Origin: Chloroflexota bacterium
GTDB lineage: Bacteria; Chloroflexota; Dehalococcoidia; Lucifugimonadales; Australimonadaceae
Assembly (NCBI GenBank): GCA_009838965.1
Contig: VXQP01000074.1
Coordinates: forward strand, 25,794 to 89,793
Length of the DNA: 64,000 nt
Direction: 5' to 3'
Of the stretch, positions 62,971 to 64,000 are shown piece after piece. Position 1 is the first letter of the stretch; each line of letters starts with the position of its first letter. A program made the position numbers and the translations under genes. The notes under the pieces are model-generated. The model searched no databases. It saw nothing but the letters and a program-made list of their open reading frames with translations, and was not told the DNA's origin.

Positions 62971-63954
62971 TCACCTCATCGGATCGGCCATCACCGCTCC
63001 GGTACGGCCCACCGCGAAACGCTCGTCTTCCGGGGGTGACGCCTGACCGTACGCATCCCGCCCCCAGCAGACCGCCGTCCCGTCCACCTCCAACGCGCAG
63101 GTGTGCACGCCGCCGCTGCTGATGGCCGCGTACCGGGCGTCCGGGTCCGGCGGGGACGACTGCCCCTGCGCGTCGCTGCCCCAGCAGACGGCTGCCCCGT
63201 CCGACCGCAGCGCACAGGTATGCCGGATGCCGCTGCTGATGGCGCTGAAGTTGACCCCTTGCGGCGGCGACGCCTGTCTCATCTCGTTGGAGCCCCAGCA
63301 GACGGCCGCCCCGTCCGTATCGATGGCGCACGTGTGCAGTCCGCCGGCGCTGATGGCGGTGTACTTCCCGCCCTCCGGCGGCGTGGTCTGCCCGTAGCGG
63401 GCGTCGCCCCAGCAGACGGCGGAGCCGTCCCTGCGGAGCGCGCAGGTGTGCTGCCCGCCGCTGCTGATCACGTCGAACCGCTCGTTCGGCGGCGGGTCGG
63501 CGCGCTTCAGCCCGTCCCAGTAGTCCGGGTCGGTGCTGGCAGGCGTGGGAGTCGGGACGCCTGCAAGTTCAGGCCCGTTGCTGCCCCAGCAGACGGGAGC
63601 GAAGTCGCGGCGTATCGCACAACCGTGGAGCGCGCCGACGTCCAGGCCGATGAAGAAATCGCCGATGCCGGGCGTCGTCCGCACGCGCGGAGTCGACTGA
63701 CCTTCGCTGTCGTCGCCCCAGCAGAGTAACGTGAGGTCCGGGCGCAGTCCGCACGTGTTGAAACTGCCCGCGCTGATGGACGTGAAGAGCAGCTCTTCCG
63801 GAGGAAGCGGGTCGTCGTTCTCGTCCTTGAGCTTCTCAGGCGATGACTGCTCGTAGACGTCGCTGCCCCAGCAGACGACGGTCATGTCCGGCCGGAGCGC
63901 GCAGGTGTGGTCGCCGCTGCTGCTCAGCGTCGTGGGCTGGTTGCGGTGGATTTT
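62971..63954 (-). pseudogene. RCC1-repeat protein, 5' end truncated
   Basis: The open frame encodes seven RCC1-like beta-propeller units, each with an HTCAL...(D)G.AVCWG...GQ.SPP pattern (CWG at seven places). The first unit (SSSGDHTCALRPDMTVVCWG) begins upstream of the only ATG at 63885, inside codons that continue to 63954, where an in-frame TGA stops it; there is no ATG, GTG or TTG before that unit. The signal peptide expected of these secreted proteins is missing and the DNA beyond 63954 is AT-richer. Truncation or a start beyond a frameshift is likely. Function unknown; RCC1 propellers bind proteins. Confidence 0.7.
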
Positions 63955-64000
63955 TCACATATTGACCGTGCGCCGCATAAAGAGGTGTTTATGTAGGTTG

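Overview
The window is 64 kb of GC-rich bacterial chromosome. The gene style points to an uncultured Chloroflexota of the Dehalococcoidia/SAR202 kind, though no rRNA or other phylogenetic marker is present to prove it. The clues are lipoproteins with long Pro-Thr linkers after the lipobox, many paralogous family-2 amidohydrolases, Rieske oxygenases, an F420-type nitroreductase-like protein, an SDR, TRAP and ABC uptake systems, and frequent GTG/TTG starts. No rRNA, tRNA, CRISPR array or intact insertion sequence was found by eye.

Layout. 1-1370: the end of a biotin-dependent acyl-CoA carboxylase unit (biotin carboxylase, biotin carrier) and a small Rieske protein. 1371-5690: a dispersed-repeat cluster, uvrA, and a lower-GC pair made of a DpnI-type methyl-directed restriction enzyme and a small unknown protein. 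5736-16994: a nitroreductase-like protein, an iron-type ABC uptake operon with an SDR, a Rieske oxygenase, a membrane glycosyltransferase, a MATE exporter and a cupin. 17126-21745: a complete AapJQMP-type amino-acid ABC operon with a recognisable promoter. 21760-37737: a PT-rich putative metallopeptidase lipoprotein and GNAT protein, then a catabolic island with five amidohydrolases, an orphan molybdenum hydroxylase large subunit, a zinc alcohol dehydrogenase, a complete TRAP transporter, and an operon of thioesterase, small Moco protein, AhpD-like protein and amidohydrolase. A sixth amidohydrolase lies at 43988-45052.

37845-43896: a LACTB2-like metallo-hydrolase, ruvC-ruvA, a hicA-hicB toxin-antitoxin pair, a methyltransferase, a PPOX-fold protein and two Opp/Dpp ATPases without permeases. 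45053-49845 is an accessory, compositionally mixed island. It holds two phased 10-bp tandem-repeat triplets, a frameshifted DUF3800 gene, a DNA methyltransferase fused to an Mrr-like nuclease whose recognition region has clearly lower GC, a low-GC gene with a HEPN-like N-terminus, and several palindromic dispersed repeats. The right end carries leuS, two tandem methyltransferases, a CMD protein, an SbcC-like ATPase, a membrane-anchored HExxH protein, an EF-G paralogue, an NDP-sugar pyrophosphorylase-like protein, a stand-alone Ada zinc domain, a lone HK97-type portal gene and a 5'-truncated RCC1-repeat gene.

Functionally the window pairs substrate uptake (iron ABC, amino-acid ABC, TRAP) with scavenging oxidation and hydrolysis of organic acids and ring compounds. 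In all three complete transporter operons a strong hairpin sits exactly between the solute-binding-protein gene and the permease gene. The most interesting material is the defence-like content: a DpnI homologue with a changed catalytic residue and a probably leaderless promoter, and the methyltransferase-nuclease/HEPN/DUF3800 island. The two noncoding structures, 10-bp phased repeats and the repeat-rich leuS leader, also deserve a second look.
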